Source of the DNA: Glycine soja
Taxonomy: Eukaryota; Streptophyta; Magnoliopsida; Fabales; Fabaceae
Assembly (NCBI RefSeq): GCF_004193775.1
Contig: NC_041004.1
Location: 30,652,411 to 30,716,410, forward strand
Length of the DNA stretch: 64,000 nucleotides
Direction: 5' to 3'
Shown piece by piece: positions 54,431 to 64,000 of the stretch (positions are counted from its first letter, which is position 1; each line of letters starts with the position of its first letter). Made by a program: the position numbers and the translations under genes. Below the pieces are notes generated by a model, which made no database searches, was not told where the DNA came from, and was given only the letters and a program-made list of their open reading frames with translations.

Positions 54431-57077
54431 AGATATTTGATCAATTCTTTTTTTTTTAATTTTTTTTAAAATAACATGGTTTTGTCCTATTTATGAGAAA
54501 TAATGATGTCATAATATAATATAAGTAATATATTTGAATGCTATTGACTTATAACCAACTAAAATAATAACATAAATTATATAAAAAAATAACACATGAT
54601 TAATTGATTAAATCATAAAACTCCTTCTATATATAATAATTAAAAAAATTTATTCAACATAAACCTTGATTCCAAAGGAAAGCTAAAATAAAACACAATG
54701 AAAAGATTCGAAAAAACACAATAGTAGGTAAAATAAACATTAAAAAGAAGAATAATAATAATAAATTATAGTTGGTTTACTTCTAATTTGAAAAGTATGA
54801 ATCTAATTCTTGAACCAATCAACATCAGATTTCAATTGGTTTGGTTCAAATCCAACCTAAATAGGAAAAAAACCTGAACCAATTTAATTGGTTCAATTCA
54901 AATTGTTAATTTTGTTGGATTGGTTTGGAATGATGAACCACCCTATCGGTGATAATGAACAAAAATTTTGCCAACAAAGAGAAGAAAATGAAAAAATTAT
55001 GGGACTACTGTACCCGATTGAAATGAACTGATTAGTAATAAAAATATATTTGTTATTTTCGACATGATATTAAAAATTTAGTATATCATTTTTAATCTTT
55101 GAATGTGAATATGTAATTATGTTTTTGTATGATGCCTCACATGGTAATTGTGCAAGATTTTGGTTCATATGTTTGATAATTTTCTTAATCGAAATGACAT
55201 TCAAACTATGAGATATTGCAAACTAGTCAACAACATGGTTTGTCTTGTTATCATCAAATTCACCTATTTTTTTAGTACATTAGTTTATGAGCATGTGCTT
55301 TATTTATGATCATTTTTTAGGTTTTCTACTTAATGGAATTGATTATGTCTAATGTATTAGACTAAACTTGAGTTATTTCCCGATACATCTCTAATTATAC
55401 TCTCAAGGTGTGTAGAATATGAACTTGTCTCCATCTACAATAATTCTTGGTTTTATGAAAGACTTGAAAGTCACAAAATCAAACAAAGAGTTCCAAATTT
55501 GTAAGCAAAACCAATGAAAGTCACAAAATTGCACTTAGGGTAGCACCCATAACATCAATTCAAACACGCTTATATGAGTAAAATTAAAACATATTATGGG
55601 TTCAATTTCCAAACTAGTGAAAAGGATTGGTGATCCAAATCAAAGAATGAAAATGTGAGCTCTCATTTTCTTGTAGGTCATTTCAAACATAAGGATTTAT
55701 GGTTCATGATTCACAATTAGTGATATAGGGATTCACAATCTAGGGTTCAAATTCAAAGGGATGAATGATTAAATAACATATAAAAAACCTCAATAGTCGC
55801 TCTTTCTTTATGTATTGGCAAATCAAATTTCATTGTGAAGAAACCATTGTTAGTATCCATAATGTCAAAACCACCACTCATATGCCATATCTTCTAAACT
55901 TATCCCTCATAATGTTGTGACCCATATTTTCGTAAAAGTTTGAGGACTAAAACATTAGCTTGTGTTTAGCCATGGACTTCACAATTTCTTGAAAAAAATC
56001 AAGACACAAAGTTTGTCACCATTTTCATGCTTCACCTACACAAGATTTTGTGCTATCAAATCCTCTTTTCCCATCACATGAGGAGCCTATTTATTACCCA
56101 AAACATTATCTCGAAAGGATATTGCCTTTGTTGAAGTCCTTATATCTAGTGGTTTGTTTGGTGTTGATTGCATTAAAGAAGACCTAACAAAGAAATTAAA
56201 ACCCTCCATCCTTATAAAACCTCATAAATTAAATATGATGTTGAAAATTGATAAAAATATAATTAGTGTGTATTTAAATTAATTTATTTTGGGAAAATGA
56301 AAGCTTTGTTTCCATAAGAGACACTAGAAAAATATTATTTAGGTTTTATTATCTTTTTAATCCTTAATCTTTTTTAGATTTCTATTTATAGTTCTTATTT
56401 TTTTTAATGGTCAACATCCTTTGATTTTTTTTTCTCATTTTTACTTTTAGGCTCTTAACCTTCTTTTTTCTGTCCTTACTTTTATTAATGGACCAAAACT
56501 AGTAAAAAAGTCCACGACTAGAAATTCTAAAAAGTTTAGTGAATTTAAAAAATAGTAAATCCTATTATTTAATAATGGAAAAAGTTGTAAAATTTAAGAT
56601 TTATAGTCCTCTTAGATTTTGGACATTAATATAAATATTATAGACGCAACTAATAATATGAAATATTATACTAATATTTAATATAATGGTAATATATAAG
56701 TTTTATTTTTATATAAAAATCATCTATTAATATAATATATATACCCAAAATGTGCATGTTTTTATCTCAAAAATATTTTTCTTATTTTATGCACAAGAGA
56801 CTTAATATTAAGGGTGAATATGATCCAAATCGATTCGATCAAATTGAACCAAGCCGAAGAAAAAAAATTAGATTGATATAATTGATTTAGTTTAGATTTT
56901 AAAATTATAAACTTAATGACATCCTTTTGAGTATCATATTTGAACATGTAAAACCCGAGCCAATTTAAACCCACACTATTTTTTAATTATTTATGTTTTT
57001 TCATAGATTTAGTTATTTATAGTGTAATTCTATATTATAATTTTTATATTATCCATTAGTTTTCTTTCATTTTATGG
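54431..57077. other. AT-rich stretch without a recognised gene
   Basis: No convincing coding sequence. Bases 55380-56220 are slightly richer in GC and may be an old gene remnant, but I could not read a family in them. About 56340-56510 looks like one half of a fold-back element related to 57078-57340. Confidence 0.45.
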
Positions 57078-57340
57078 TTTATTATCTTTTTAGTTATTAA
57101 ACTTTTTATAATTTTTGTTTTTAGTCTCTAAACTTTTATTATGTGTTTTTAGTCCTTCAACTATTTTCTAGTCCTTATTTTTAGAATCTCAACTTTTATT
57201 CCATCATTACTTTTAGTCCCTTAAAAAATTCAAAATATGGACAAGAAAAAAAGTTAAAAGACTAAAAATAAGGAAAAAAAGTTCAAAAACTATGAACAAA
57301 ATTTCTAAAAAGTTTAGGAACTAAAAAATAATTTATCCTT
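57078..57340. mobile_element. Fold-back (MITE-like) element
   Basis: Imperfect inverted repeat: the left part ttattatctttttagttatt with taaactttttataatttttg pairs with the right part caaaatttctaaaaagttta with ggaactaaaaaataatttat. Interior halves carry ttagtc and its complement. Confidence 0.65.
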
Positions 57341-57807
57341 CATTTATTATGATTTCTTATTTTATTTTATTTTATTAGGTGACCCAATTACAATCAACCC
57401 AAATATGATATAGTCAATTTTATTAGGGTTATATTTTTTTTTAAACCAATTCAACTCAAACAATTTTTCATAACTCTTAAAATTCATGCCTAACATGATT
57501 TATAGTTCACAAAACATTTTTTTTTTACCATAGATGAAAATTAAACTTTATAATTATTTCTTTAAAATAAAACTTGGGGGACTACAAATGTGATTCAGTC
57601 TGACTAATCAGCTACATAATTGAACTAAAAAATCAAAATCAAAATCAAAATTTGTGAAAAATATCTCACTAGTCACTCCCCACAAAAAACTAATAGAAAA
57701 AGAAAAAAACTTTAATTATATTATTATACTTTGGTTAAAAATGAAACATGAGAAACAATCAACCAACCTTAAACAATAAACACACATCCTATAAGAAAAC
57801 CCTAACC
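57341..57807. other. AT-rich linker
   Basis: No gene or clear repeat apart from short A and T runs. Confidence 0.5.
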
Positions 57808-59590
57808 TTGTGTTTGGATTAGGAATTTCAAAATTTCAGGGGAATTTGAAATGCCTAGAATTTGAATTACTTTTATTTTAATTTCCTTCATTTTTCAAAT
57901 GATTTGTTTGGATAAATCAATTCAAATTTCTTCAATTTTAAATTCATTGTTTGGATAAGGCAATTCAATTTCCTCCCTATGCAAAATTTCAAGTTTATAT
58001 TTTAAATAGATGAAATTTTAATATTAAACTTTATAGAAAACAAACACAATCTAATTTTGAAATATTAATTAAAAATATTTTTCAATTTTTAATAATTTAA
58101 AAATACAAAATATTGATAACTTTAACTAGGATTGTTTTGTCTGATCATAATCAATGATGTTTTTAAACAAACATCAACCAAGACTATTTTTCGGTCTACA
58201 TCAAATAGGGTTTTTTTTTGTCAAAGTATGCCGGGAATATTTGTCAGCTGGGGCTATTTTTCGGCTAACATTGGTTGAGTTTATTTTTCAGCCGATGTTG
58301 ACTAGGTTTTTTTACCAACGTCGGCTAGGATTTGTTTGGCCGACACCGACTAGGGCCTTTTCGAATAACATTGACCAAAGCTATTTTTAGTCAATGTCGG
58401 CCTAAAAAATCCTAGCAGGTGTTGACAAAAAAATTTACCCAATATCGGCTAAAAAATAGCTTGGTAGATGTCGACCAATAGAACCTACCCTATGTCGATC
58501 GAAAAATATCATTGGTCAACATTGGCCAAAAAATACCTAGTCGAAGTTGGCTAAAAAATATCCCTGACCATTGTCGGACAAAAAACCCTACCCAACATCG
58601 ACTATAAAATAGCCTTGGCTGATGTTGGCTAAAAAATAGCATTGATCGATATCAACCAAAAAAACTCTAACGGATGTTGACTATAAGAACCTAGTCGATG
58701 TCGACTGAAAATAGTCATGCCCGATGTCAGTCAAAAATACCTAGCTGGTGTTAGCAGGAAAAACCCTAGCCAACATCAACCAAAAAACCTAGCTAATGTG
58801 GTTAAGAAATAGCTCTGGTTGATGTTAGCTAGAAAATCATAGTCGATGTCAGCAAAAAAAATCCTAATCGATGTCGGCTAAAAAAATCTAGTTGACATCA
58901 GCCAAAATACCCTGGCTAACATTGGTTGAAAAATAACCCTAACTGATATTAGCTAAAAAATAGCTTTGGGTAATGTTGGTTGGAAAAACCTAGCTGACAT
59001 CAGTTGAAAAACCTTGACAGGTGTCTACTCAAAAGTTAGCCATGACCGATGTTAGTAGAAAAAATCTAGCCAATGTCGGCCAAAAAAATCATTGGTCAAC
59101 ATCGATTGAAAAAGTCTGGATGACAACGACCAAAAAAATCCTTGGCCGACGTCAGCAAAAAATTCCCATGACTACGTTAGTGAGAAAATAACCCTAACCA
59201 ACATCTTCTAAAAAAAATCTTAACCGAAATCGGCAAAAATAACTTTGGTTGACATCATACAAAAAAACCTTGTCCAACGTCAGTGAAAAACAACTTATGT
59301 TGATGTCGAACATAAAAACTTTGGTCACCCATAGTTGTGAGTGTTGAATGAGGAGTCGCAAGCAAGACCGTGAGTTAGAGTGAGCATCTCCGAAAAAAGA
59401 ACTTCAAATTCTATATTTTTTAAGAGTATTTGAAATCCCACTATTTTAGTCAATCAAAATGATTAATAAAAATACCAAAAATTAAATCTCCTTTCAAATA
59501 TTCTATCAAAACAAGTTATTTCATCATGAATCCTTTTAAAATTCTTTGAAAAAATGAGTTCCCCTGCTGAATTGCTCCATCCAAACACAC
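57808..59590. mobile_element. TIR element carrying a minisatellite
   Basis: Terminal TGTGTTTGGAT (57809-57819) and its inverse ATCCAAACACA (59579-59589). Subterminal AT-rich parts around 57830-57990 and 59400-59570 contain 'tttgaa', 'aattcaa' and 'caaat' in opposite orientation. The interior 58160-59330 is a degenerate minisatellite. No transposase. TIR-bounded non-autonomous element; superfamily not assignable and no target duplication recognised. Confidence 0.55.
58160..59330. repeat. Degenerate minisatellite with polarity switch
   Basis: About 45 units of 24-30 bp on the theme 'aaaaaatagc..tggt(c)gatgtcggct'. Up to about 58395 units read in the opposite sense (ctatttttcggctaacattgg). After it they read taaaaaatcctagc. 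Units share only 60-80% by eye. Confidence 0.85.
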
Positions 59591-59591
59591 T

Positions 59592-60632
59592 AGAGTATCT
59601 TTGGATGATGAATTTTAAAAGGGGAAAGTAATTTAAAAGGGGATTTAAAATTCTCTATAGTAAAATACATTTTTTGGATATTTAGTTGAAGGAATTTAAA
59701 TGAGGTATTTTAGTTAACTAAAAATCAAGAATTTTAATTCCCACCTTAATATAGAGAATTTTAAATTATTTTGCTCTTGGTCGCTGACATTTTTTTTCTT
59801 TCATGTATTAAAGATTGATTTTTGACAAATATTGACCTAGGTATTTTTGTAGTTGACAAAATGAGCTATCTGGCTCATTGCGGGCCATAGGATACAACGG
59901 GCTTGATAAAAAAAAATTTAAATTTTGAGAATTTTAAATATTTCAATTGAAATTCTTTTATTTTCAAAATTTTGTATTTTGATAAAAAAAATTAAAATTA
60001 CCAGGGTGAAAGAAAATTAATACAAAGAGAAGAGAAGATATGGTTGGTGTGCTTCCAAAAAGAAGAATACTGATGCGGCATAGGGAGTCATAGGAGAATC
60101 GAGACACGATGACGTATACCACCTCACTCAACCACAACATTCAATCAACGACGCAAGGCATGACCCAGGCCCTCTGCACCAGCGAGCACCTCTATCGCGT
60201 GATGGATAACAACGACTGCTCCCCTGACTTGTGGGTGCAGTTCTATGTGTCCCCCTACGCCCGCACCCGATCAATGCCCTGTGAGTTCAGACGATGTTTC
60301 TTGAAGAAGATGATCATCGACGTGAGGGAAGAGTCGTGAGTTCGAGAACGTGATTTCGAGAACATTCAAGTGAAAGAAAGGATGAAGGTTATAAAGGAAA
60401 TACATCAACGTTTTAGAAGGTTCTTCTATCAATAAGAGAATTTTAATTTCTTACCTTTACGAAAATTAAAATTCCACATTTTTAGTTGTTTAAAATTCTG
60501 GTTTAAAAAATTCTAAAAATTTAAATTCTTCAAAAAAAAAATCCAAATAATGAATTTTAGATTAAAGAAATTTAAATTCTCTGATAAATTACTTTCCTTA
60601 GTTAAAATTCTCCATCCAAATGCACTTTAAAA
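59592..60632. mobile_element. Second TIR element, related ends
   Basis: The left end gtatctttggatgatgaatt with aaaggggaaagtaatttaaa matches the inverse of the right end (ttactttccttagttaaaat with tctccatccaaatgcacttt). It lies directly against the previous element. It holds a small open frame at 60109-60339 of different base composition. Confidence 0.6.
60109..60339 (+). CDS. Small open frame in the TIR element, unknown
   Basis: 76 codons from ATG (MTYTTSLNHNIQSTTQGMTQ...) to TGA, in a patch clearly richer in GC than its surroundings. It contains RCFLKKMIIDVREES near the end. No domain recognised. It may be a fragment of a host gene picked up by the transposon, or chance. Confidence 0.3.
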   Translation: MTYTTSLNHNIQSTTQGMTQALCTSEHLYRVMDNNDCSPDLWVQFYVSPYARTRSMPCEFRRCFLKKMIIDVREES

Positions 60633-61222
60633 TTAATTCGGTCTTTTAAGTTAAAGCCCAAACCCGACCCTATGCGAGTTGCAACTTTTCGGGTCAACCT
60701 GACATTTTTAACCTTTGGGTTGGTTTTTTTACTTTTTACTCAAGTTTAAGCTAGCCATTTATATTTTTATTGAGATATTTATTTTAATATAATTGATAAA
60801 GAAATAAATAATTTTATTCTATATACTACTTTTAATATTTCAATTTGTTTTGAGATATTGTTTAGACAAAAAATAAGAATGTTATTCTTATTATTTGGAT
60901 TTCAAATTCAAAGAATTTAAATTACTTTATCCAAATAATATATTTTAAAAATCTAAAAAATTTAATTGATACATTTGAATTTCGAAATTTTTTAAATTTC
61001 TTATAAGTTTAACCACCACATTGATTTTTTTTTTTAAGTAGACCAGAGATCTATGAAGTACAAAAATAAATAAATAAAATTGTCATGGTCAGTTCCGAAA
61101 TTATTTAAGGCTTGGTTTGGGCGTGAAGCGGCACCGAAAGGGGCTTTTCTTCTCTTCTTCTAGTGTTGCTGTCTGTGTTGCGAGTGACACACACACAGTG
61201 AAACGAAACGAATGCATAAAAC
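60633..61222. other. Intergenic stretch upstream of the host gene
   Basis: AT-rich up to about 61080, then a more GC-rich part with pyrimidine-rich and (CA)n-like motifs (cacacacaca near 61189), consistent with a promoter/5' leader region. Confidence 0.5.
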
Positions 61223-61230
61223 TATAAATA
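61223..61230 (+). promoter_or_regulatory. Candidate TATA box of the host gene
   Basis: TATAAATA 69 bp before the A of the start codon ATG, the right distance for a short 5' leader (start of transcription near 61255). Confidence 0.55.
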
Positions 61231-61298
61231 AAACCCGAACCCCACCCCAACGAAGTGTCCGTGTTGCGAATTGTGATTATTGAATTGAATTTGTTCAA

Positions 61299-61477
61299 AT
61301 GGAGGTGGAGTTGGAGCCTCGCGTGAAGGCTCTTCCTTTCAAGGTGAAAGCGATGTCGAGAGAATCGCCGTCGCAGAAAGCGCTTCACGTTCTCGACACC
61401 GACCTCCGCACTCACTGGTCCACCGCCACCAACACCAAGGAGTGGATTCTTCTAGAACTCGATGTCAGCCCCAAACT

Positions 61478-61512
<35 letters not shown>

Positions 61513-62736
61513 TCTTTCTTCAATGCTGCTAAACATTTTCTCTCTTCAAATTTTCATTCTCATGCATCTTGTTATTTTAATTATAATAATACTGTAATAG
61601 TAATCTCTTAATACTTTCTTAATAAAACGGTGAATGATTGTTTGTTTCCTACTTCGGTTGGTTTTTCAACTCTAGGGCTGGTTTAAGATGAAGATTTTTG
61701 GGCCTGTTTGGATACAAGTCAGAAGTTCTTTTGAGAGCTTCTCTATTGGAAATATATAGCTTTTTCCAAAAGCTCTTAAAAACACTTCTATCCTTGTATC
61801 CAAACAGGCTCTTTATCTGTTTGTTTAATTTGATGCATAATGGAGTGAAACTAGAACTTAGGTTTTGCGCTTTCAATTTTCATTTTTTTCACCTTGTTGT
61901 TTTTTGTTTTTCCTTAGATTTATTCCTTTTTTATAATGCTGTACTCTCTTGATATACAGTGAATGATTTTTGTTTCCTTCGGTTGGTTTTTGAACTCTAG
62001 GGCTGGTTAAAGATGAAGAACTTTATTTATTTTTATGATGTATGAATGAGTGAAACTAGAACTTAGGTTTTGCACTTGTACTCTGTTTCAGTGTTTGACT
62101 ACTGTTTGAGCTGGGAGTAATAATAGTTGAAGATAAATTGAGTATTCGGAATTGAGTTTCTCAGTTTTTTTGTATTTTTTTTGGGGGGAGGAGTGGTTCT
62201 TTAACTTTTGAGCAAGGTTTTAAATTGTGGTCGTGGTTTTGTTGTGTTCTGTGATATTGTGGGGAACTGGGGACAAATGTGGCTAATGCAGTCACAATTG
62301 CAGTCGTGTACGCCTCAAAAACCTTGATGGTGTGGCCAAAATCACAATTGTGGACTGGTTTTAAAAACCTTGTTTTTCAGCTATAACTATTGGAGTTTTG
62401 GGATTTTGGCTGATTTTACAGAGTAGTTATGTTGAGATTTGAAAATGAAAAGGAAGGGTGTGTTGCATTGTGTGTACTGTGGATAGGATTGATGCGAATT
62501 AACGGTTGGTTTGTTGCAAGTTTGTAGGCCTTGTAACTGCTCTTTCTGTTTTGTGTGCGGTTTTCAAGTTTGGAAGCAGTTCGGCTTTTGTTCTTGCATT
62601 TGTTGTGTTTTGTGTCTTCTTGTGTAATTAAATGGTAGTTATTTCTTTGTCGCAGGAGCCTTGCCTGTTGTCGCATATACGAATTTATAACAAGTCGGTG
62701 CTTGAGTGGGAAATTGCGGTTGGCTTACGTTACAAG
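61299..62736 (+). CDS. Host gene, first two exons: discoidin/XRCC1-N-like galactose-binding-fold protein (partial)
   Basis: Exon 1 is 61299-61463 (MEVELEPRVKALPFKVKAMS, RESPSQKALHVLDTDLRTHW, STATNTKEWILLELD). Intron 1 is 61464-62655 (donor gtcagc, weak; acceptor tttgtcgcag). Exon 2 is 62656-62736 (EPCLLSHIRIYNKSVLEWEI, AVGLRYK), with donor gttagt. The joined frame stays open across the junction (D-E-P). The pattern 'VLDTDLRTHWST...EWILLELDEPCLLSHIRIYN' is that of an F5/8 type C (discoidin) or XRCC1 N-terminal fold, found at the N-terminus of a conserved plant protein; I am not sure of its name. Such folds bind ligands or proteins. The gene continues beyond the window. It is the only convincing host gene here and shows normal plant codon use. 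Confidence 0.85.
61476..61512 (+). repeat. (CT)n(CG)n microsatellite in intron 1
   Basis: A ctctct run followed by cgcgcg just after the first donor. Confidence 0.9.
61620..62080. repeat. Direct duplication within intron 1
   Basis: About 61628-61695 and 61810-61870 recur at 61955-62075: 'gtgaatgatt...cttcggttggtttt(t/g)', 'aactctagggctggtt(t)aa', 'gatgaaga' and 'gagtgaaactagaacttagg'. The first copy is split by the MITE at 61702-61809, so the duplication may predate that insertion. Confidence 0.8.
61702..61809. mobile_element. 108-bp MITE in intron 1
   Basis: Perfect 16-bp terminal inverted repeats GCCTGTTTGGATACAA and inverse, with an interior hairpin (ttttgagagctt / agctcttaaaa). One of the duplicated intron blocks lacks it, giving an empty-site comparison at about 62020. 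Confidence 0.85.
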
Positions 62737-64000
62737 GTTAGTGGCTGAAAGTTGTCAAGCAATTATCATTGGCAATTCATATTCTTTTTCTCATGTGTTT
62801 TTTTTATTAATTTATTAAGGTTGTGTGTGTCAACTGTCAAATTCTTTGGGGTCCTTCTTTTGGCTTGTCAATGGTTTATAGAGGATAGTAAGTATATGGT
62901 ATATCTGCATGATTGCCAATTTATTTTAGGTTTGATTGTTGGTGAACAAATGCCGATATATAATCCAATGACCAAACAAAGTAGGCAGTAGGTACAACAA
63001 AAAAATGGTATTTGAAGCCCAGATACTTAGTATAACATAGGTATGATATGATATGACACGGATATGGGGACACGCCAAATTTTTTGAAATTTAGGATACG
63101 ATACAGTCTGGATACATTAACAAAAATTGATAAAATATTTTATATCGATGCAGAATATTGGTAAAGAAAGAGGCATTGATATGTCATTACATCATCTAGA
63201 AAAAACATAACTTCTAAGTTTGGTTCATCAAGAGACAACTTTGCCAATTCAAGAAGTCTAGAACCATCATCTAATGGATCATGTATATCTCCACTAATGT
63301 CTCACAACCTTGTCTCTCCTTTTTTTTATACAATTATACCCTTCATCTTTTCTAGATAAAAGTCCAAGGTTTGAATGCACATAAACTAAATATTCAGCCC
63401 TGTTTGGATCTATTTTGTTTCTCTTCCATGAATGAATAAAGGAGTATGCACTCTAATTCCTCTCACAACATGAGGAAGAACATGGCTTCAGAAGAAGCTT
63501 TAAGACAAGCTTTATGGATACTATTCGGATATGTATCCGGAAGTACCCAAGCCATTTCCTAGAATTTTTTTTTAAAAAAAATGATTGGATGCTTTTCGGA
63601 TACATATTTGGAAGTATCCAAGAAGCATTATAGAATTTTTTTAAAAAAGGTTGGATAATTTTCAGATATGTATCTGGAGGTATCCAAGGAGTATCGGTAT
63701 TTGACACAGGTATGACACTGATACTTTTCTAATTTTGGAGTATCTGGGCTTCATACTACCATAGACATTACAAATTCTATTGAGTTTAAGCTTTTACTGG
63801 ATCAACTGGTTTTGCATTACATCCTTCAGAAGCAAAATTGTAGTCTGGCTTAGAAATGGTAGACAAAAAATGACTATTTAATATTTTTTTTAGTGTTTTT
63901 TTGGGTTGAATCTTTGGTATTTGCAATCTTATGGGAACATAGGAAAGTCTGATCATTGTGCTATATTAAGGATTTTCTGAAGTTTTGGGCTGTAGGCTCC
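62737..64000 (+). other. Intron 2 of the host gene with a TIR element (63014-63752)
   Basis: No further exon was found before the window ends. A 739-bp element has inverted ends GAAGCCCAGATACT / AGTATCTGGGCTTC (the right inverse copy varies after that). It contains three imperfect tandem copies of about 65 bp (63512-63690, with 'tcggatatgtatccggaagt' variants and t/a runs). No transposase. It is probably a non-autonomous DNA transposon. Confidence 0.7.

Noticed and set aside
61101..61415. Minus-strand 104-codon ORF over the host gene's first exon
   Set aside because: Antisense shadow of GC-rich exon 1; exon 1 joins exon 2 in frame on the plus strand.

Overview
The window is plant nuclear DNA, most likely from a legume and probably Glycine. 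The reasons are the AT-rich background, plant-type splice sites, many LTR retrotransposons, and several repeat families I recognise from soybean (an Ogre/Tat-type LTR element and its gag, and a 'putative plant transposon protein' fragment). No prokaryotic features are present. Almost all of the 64 kb is transposon or endogenous-virus sequence. The only convincing host gene is the 5' end of one at the right edge.

Layout. (1) 0.85-10.4 kb, minus strand: a decayed CACTA/En-Spm transposase gene. From right to left it carries the transposase-associated N-terminus, tnp2, DUF4218 and DUF4216. It is interrupted by a 4.75-kb truncated Ty3/gypsy element (1474-6225). (2) 9.86-17.4 kb: a very long imperfect inverted repeat, with arms of about 3.7 and 3.8 kb. 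It places two CACTA 5' ends head to head around a 33-bp centre. (3) 17.6-44.87 kb: a decayed Ty1/copia element. Its 3' LTR is split by (4) a very young 19.8-kb Ogre/Tat-like element (23974-43787) with a 5-bp target duplication (GTAAT), 1979-bp LTRs that differ at only two sites I could find, and a PBS fitting tRNA-Arg. It has an intact extra ORF (ORF1), a broken gag and no pol. Its 3' half is crowded with tandem repeats: a 3-kb palindromic minisatellite with higher-order structure, an AT-rich array with units of about 80 bp, a 127-bp array, and tandem copies of the LTR's own first bases. (5) 45.8-53.3 kb, minus strand: a full-length-like endogenous caulimovirid (pararetrovirus) bounded by 240-bp direct repeats that look like the terminal redundancy of the pregenomic RNA. 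(6) 53.3-60.6 kb: a decayed TE-associated gene, fold-back elements and a TIR element filled with a degenerate minisatellite that switches polarity. (7) 61.2 kb to the end: a TATA box and the first two exons of a host gene encoding a discoidin/XRCC1-N-like domain, with small transposons in its introns.

How it fits together: the nesting gives a relative age order. The CACTA remnants and the copia element are older, the Ogre-like element is youngest. Its near-identical LTRs next to a dead gag and absent pol mean it moved using proteins supplied by other elements. The long inverted repeat and the hairpin-rich arrays are plausible small-RNA sources, but that is inference; nothing in the sequence shows expression.
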